This document shows positions 62,502-64,000 of a DNA stretch of 64,000 nt, one piece after another. Below the pieces are notes generated by a model. That model made no database searches and had not been told where the DNA came from. It saw only the letters and a program-made list of their open reading frames with translations. How positions within the stretch are numbered: position 1 is the first letter of the stretch; every line of letters starts with the position of its first letter. The position numbers were made by a program, and so were the translations under genes. The stretch is taken from positions 124,001-188,000 of the forward strand of contig NZ_JACJHX010000006.1 in the NCBI RefSeq assembly GCF_014138605.1, written 5' to 3'. The stretch comes from Peribacillus huizhouensis (GTDB lineage Bacteria; Bacillota; Bacilli; Bacillales; DSM-1321).

Positions 62502-63209
62502 ATGGGTTTTTTTCAAGATATGTTACAAATATTCAAAAAGAGAGAATTATTATTTTTAGAAAGCTATAAAGAATCAGATGATGTCTATACCTTTCTTTTT
62601 GAAAAAGAGAAAGATTTAACCTGGGTAGCAGGGCAATATGGTTTGTTTAAAATTACTCATAAATCGATAAAAAAGCCGACACGACCATTCACTGTGGCAT
62701 CTGCTCCCACAGAAAATATTGTGAGGCTAACAATAGGAATTAGTGATGACCCCAGTGATTTTAAGAAAGCGATGTTAGAATTAAAACAGGGAATGAAAGT
62801 GAGTATGAGTGGGCCTGTAGGATCTTTTAATTTTAAAAATACCAGTCCTTCTCTCCTGATTGCAGGCGGAATTGGAATTACACCATTTCGGTCGATACTA
62901 AAACAAATAGAGGCAGAAGAAGATGGTGTAGAGAATCCAATAAATCTACTCTATATGGATAGCAAAAAGTCATATCTATTTAAAGATGAACTTGATGAAA
63001 TGGCTAATAATACTTCAATAAATATTACTTATCTTGATTCAAGGGATGAATTACATCAGGAGATCGATAAGTTTACAACCTTTTATCAAAATAATGGGAA
63101 ATACTTTATTGCAGGACCGAAGTCAATGGTAGATTCTATGTCTACTTATTTACAAAATCAAAAGATTTCAAAACAGAATATCAAAAAAGATGCCTTTTTT
63201 GGGTATTAG
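62502..63209 (+). CDS. FAD-binding ferredoxin-NADP reductase-like oxidoreductase
   Basis: A 235-aa FNR-fold flavoprotein without an iron-sulfur domain. The FAD site RPFTVASAPTENIVRLTI matches RxYS/T of FNR proteins, followed by MSGPVGSFNF. The NAD(P) site starts LLIAGGIGITPFRSILKQI and ends with KYFIAGPKSMVDSMSTYL, both canonical. It would pass electrons from NAD(P)H to a separate acceptor, perhaps a ferredoxin or haem protein. The first 15 residues form a short amphipathic helix (GFFQDMLQIFKK). GGAGAGAAGG precedes the ATG. Monocistronic. Confidence 0.88.
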   Translation: MGFFQDMLQIFKKRELLFLESYKESDDVYTFLFEKEKDLTWVAGQYGLFKITHKSIKKPTRPFTVASAPTENIVRLTIGISDDPSDFKKAMLELKQGMKVSMSGPVGSFNFKNTSPSLLIAGGIGITPFRSILKQIEAEEDGVENPINLLYMDSKKSYLFKDELDEMANNTSINITYLDSRDELHQEIDKFTTFYQNNGKYFIAGPKSMVDSMSTYLQNQKISKQNIKKDAFFGY

Positions 63210-63237
63210 TTTTAAATGAGTACGAATGGTTTAAGAA

Positions 63238-63290
63238 AAGAAGTAGAGCTGTTTTAGATAAAATCTGCTGCAGTTCATCTTCTTTTTTTC
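63238..63290 (+). terminator. Terminator after the FNR-like gene
   Basis: AAGAAGTAGAGCTG pairs with CAGTTCATCTTCTT with G-T pairs and a mismatch, followed by TTTTTC. Confidence 0.6.
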
Positions 63291-63786
63291 TTTAAATTTT
63301 TGAAATTTACAGAAAAAACAATTTAACTGAAGGGATGAGGCGAATTGAATTAATGTCTTTTTTCGAATTTTCAACGGCTGGTTCAAATTGTCCTTAGTTC
63401 CTAACTTCTTAAATCTAGTGTTCAGTTAGCAACAATAATGTAAGTTAAAAACAGATATCCTTCCTTACTGAAAATATTATTTCCATATAATATATTACAT
63501 CTAATACCTCGTGTATTATTGCATAATTGCAGTATTTAGGTATATTGATAATAATTTATATTGGATGACCTTGTGAAATATCCCATATTTTGTTACAGAA
63601 TTGGTAGCTAGGTACTCTCTATCAGTATATAATTGAACATGACTTACGTTCTTTTTTATATGTCGCTGGAAGACGGGTTAATAATAGCTTTATCAATCGA
63701 CATATTATAATAATTTATGTTGTTTTGAATATTAGTTCATTTTAGAACTCTATTTTCACAAATTAAATAGATTGTGAGGGATATAT
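63291..63786. other. AT-rich intergenic region
   Basis: About 500 bases with no open frame or structured element that I can support. Confidence 0.5.
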
Positions 63787-64000
63787 ATGGGTAACCAACC
63801 GCGATGGCCCGGGTTTATATTTGTTATACTCGGTGCAAGTTTTTGGGGAATAGGAGGTACGGTAGCACAGCGCTTATTTCAAGAAGATGGTATAACAGTT
63901 GAATGGCTTGTATCCACTCGTTTATTAATTGCAGGCATTCTATTACTTGTTTTATCATTTATAAGAGATCGAAAACAAGTTTTAAAGATTTGGTCAGATA
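63787..64000 (+). CDS. EamA/DMT-family transporter, N-terminal part (runs off the window)
   Basis: GAGGG precedes the ATG. The first 71 residues show GFIFVILGASFWGIGGTVAQ (TM1 with the EamA-type G-A-x-x-W-G-x-x-x-x motif), a short loop, and STRLLIAGILLLVLSFI (TM2), then RDRKQVLKIW. This is the usual start of ten-helix drug/metabolite exporters. The gene continues beyond 64000, so length and substrate cannot be given. Confidence 0.88.
   Translation, partial: MGNQPRWPGFIFVILGASFWGIGGTVAQRLFQEDGITVEWLVSTRLLIAGILLLVLSFIRDRKQVLKIWSD

Noticed and set aside
1-64000. CRISPR arrays, tRNA and rRNA genes
   Set aside because: No regularly spaced short repeats and no tRNA cloverleaf or rRNA sequence were seen by eye. 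Palindromic repeats here are dispersed and not arrays.

Overview
The window is AT-rich, Gram-positive, Bacillales-type chromosome (Bacillaceae or a close relative). Supporting signs are strong AGGAGG ribosome sites, TTG and GTG starts, tandem CtsR boxes in front of clpE, a class IV PHA synthase (PhaR/PhaC), YczE-, YfhP- and UgtP-like proteins, fused permease/binding-protein betaine transporters, and a GC-rich intergenic repeat of a kind I recall from Bacillus genomes. I saw no rRNA, tRNA or CRISPR array. The species cannot be named from the sequence alone.

Layout. 1-3.4 kb: end of an ABC exporter, a convergent PHA operon (SDR-phaR-phaC) and a DCC-family protein. 3.8-9.9 kb: clpE with a complete CtsR-controlled promoter, an FAD oxidoreductase, a YczE-like protein and a flavodoxin-like reductase. 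9.9-12.4 kb: a two-gene quaternary-amine-type ABC transporter. 12.4-13.4 kb: decayed DNA with a Tn3 transposase relic and an orphan operator-promoter. 13.7-16.8 kb: an unusual long UvrA-like ATPase. 18.9-21.9 kb: OpuA-type glycine betaine transporter. 22.6-24.9 kb: rocD-rocF arginine catabolism. 25-36.6 kb: gene-poor, with DedA, a dead kinase gene, YfhP, a UgtP-like glycosyltransferase, small stress-type proteins, ferredoxin, a GH18 protein and a MerR/coiled-coil protein. 36.9-40.7 kb: purT and a polar amino acid ABC transporter. 41-43.9 kb: a two-component system with an extracellular Cache-like sensor.

44.6-51.4 kb is the most interesting block: an FAD synthetase with a degenerate kinase half, two tandem non-metal cupins, an unrecognised 255-aa protein, an acyl-CoA-dehydrogenase-fold enzyme lacking the usual catalytic Glu, an NAD(P)H:FMN reductase, a ten-helix EamA-type transporter, a small winged-helix-like protein and a 39-aa membrane peptide. 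Together they look like a self-sufficient two-component flavin monooxygenase pathway with its own flavin supply and transport. The substrate is unknown.

51.9-64 kb: DinB protein, a peptidase E pseudogene beside an IS1595 relic, and a sigma-54 circuit. In that circuit a PAS/AAA+/Fis activator is flanked by two copies of the palindrome TAGTCA-N4-TGACTA and followed by a textbook -24/-12 promoter driving an agmatinase-like ureohydrolase. Next come an MFS exporter, serA behind a ZTP (pfl) riboswitch with terminator, an IS3-family relic, a GNAT protein, an FNR-like flavoprotein and the start of an EamA transporter. Many intergenic regions carry dispersed palindromic repeats and dead transposon pieces, so the window mixes core metabolism with much decayed accessory DNA.
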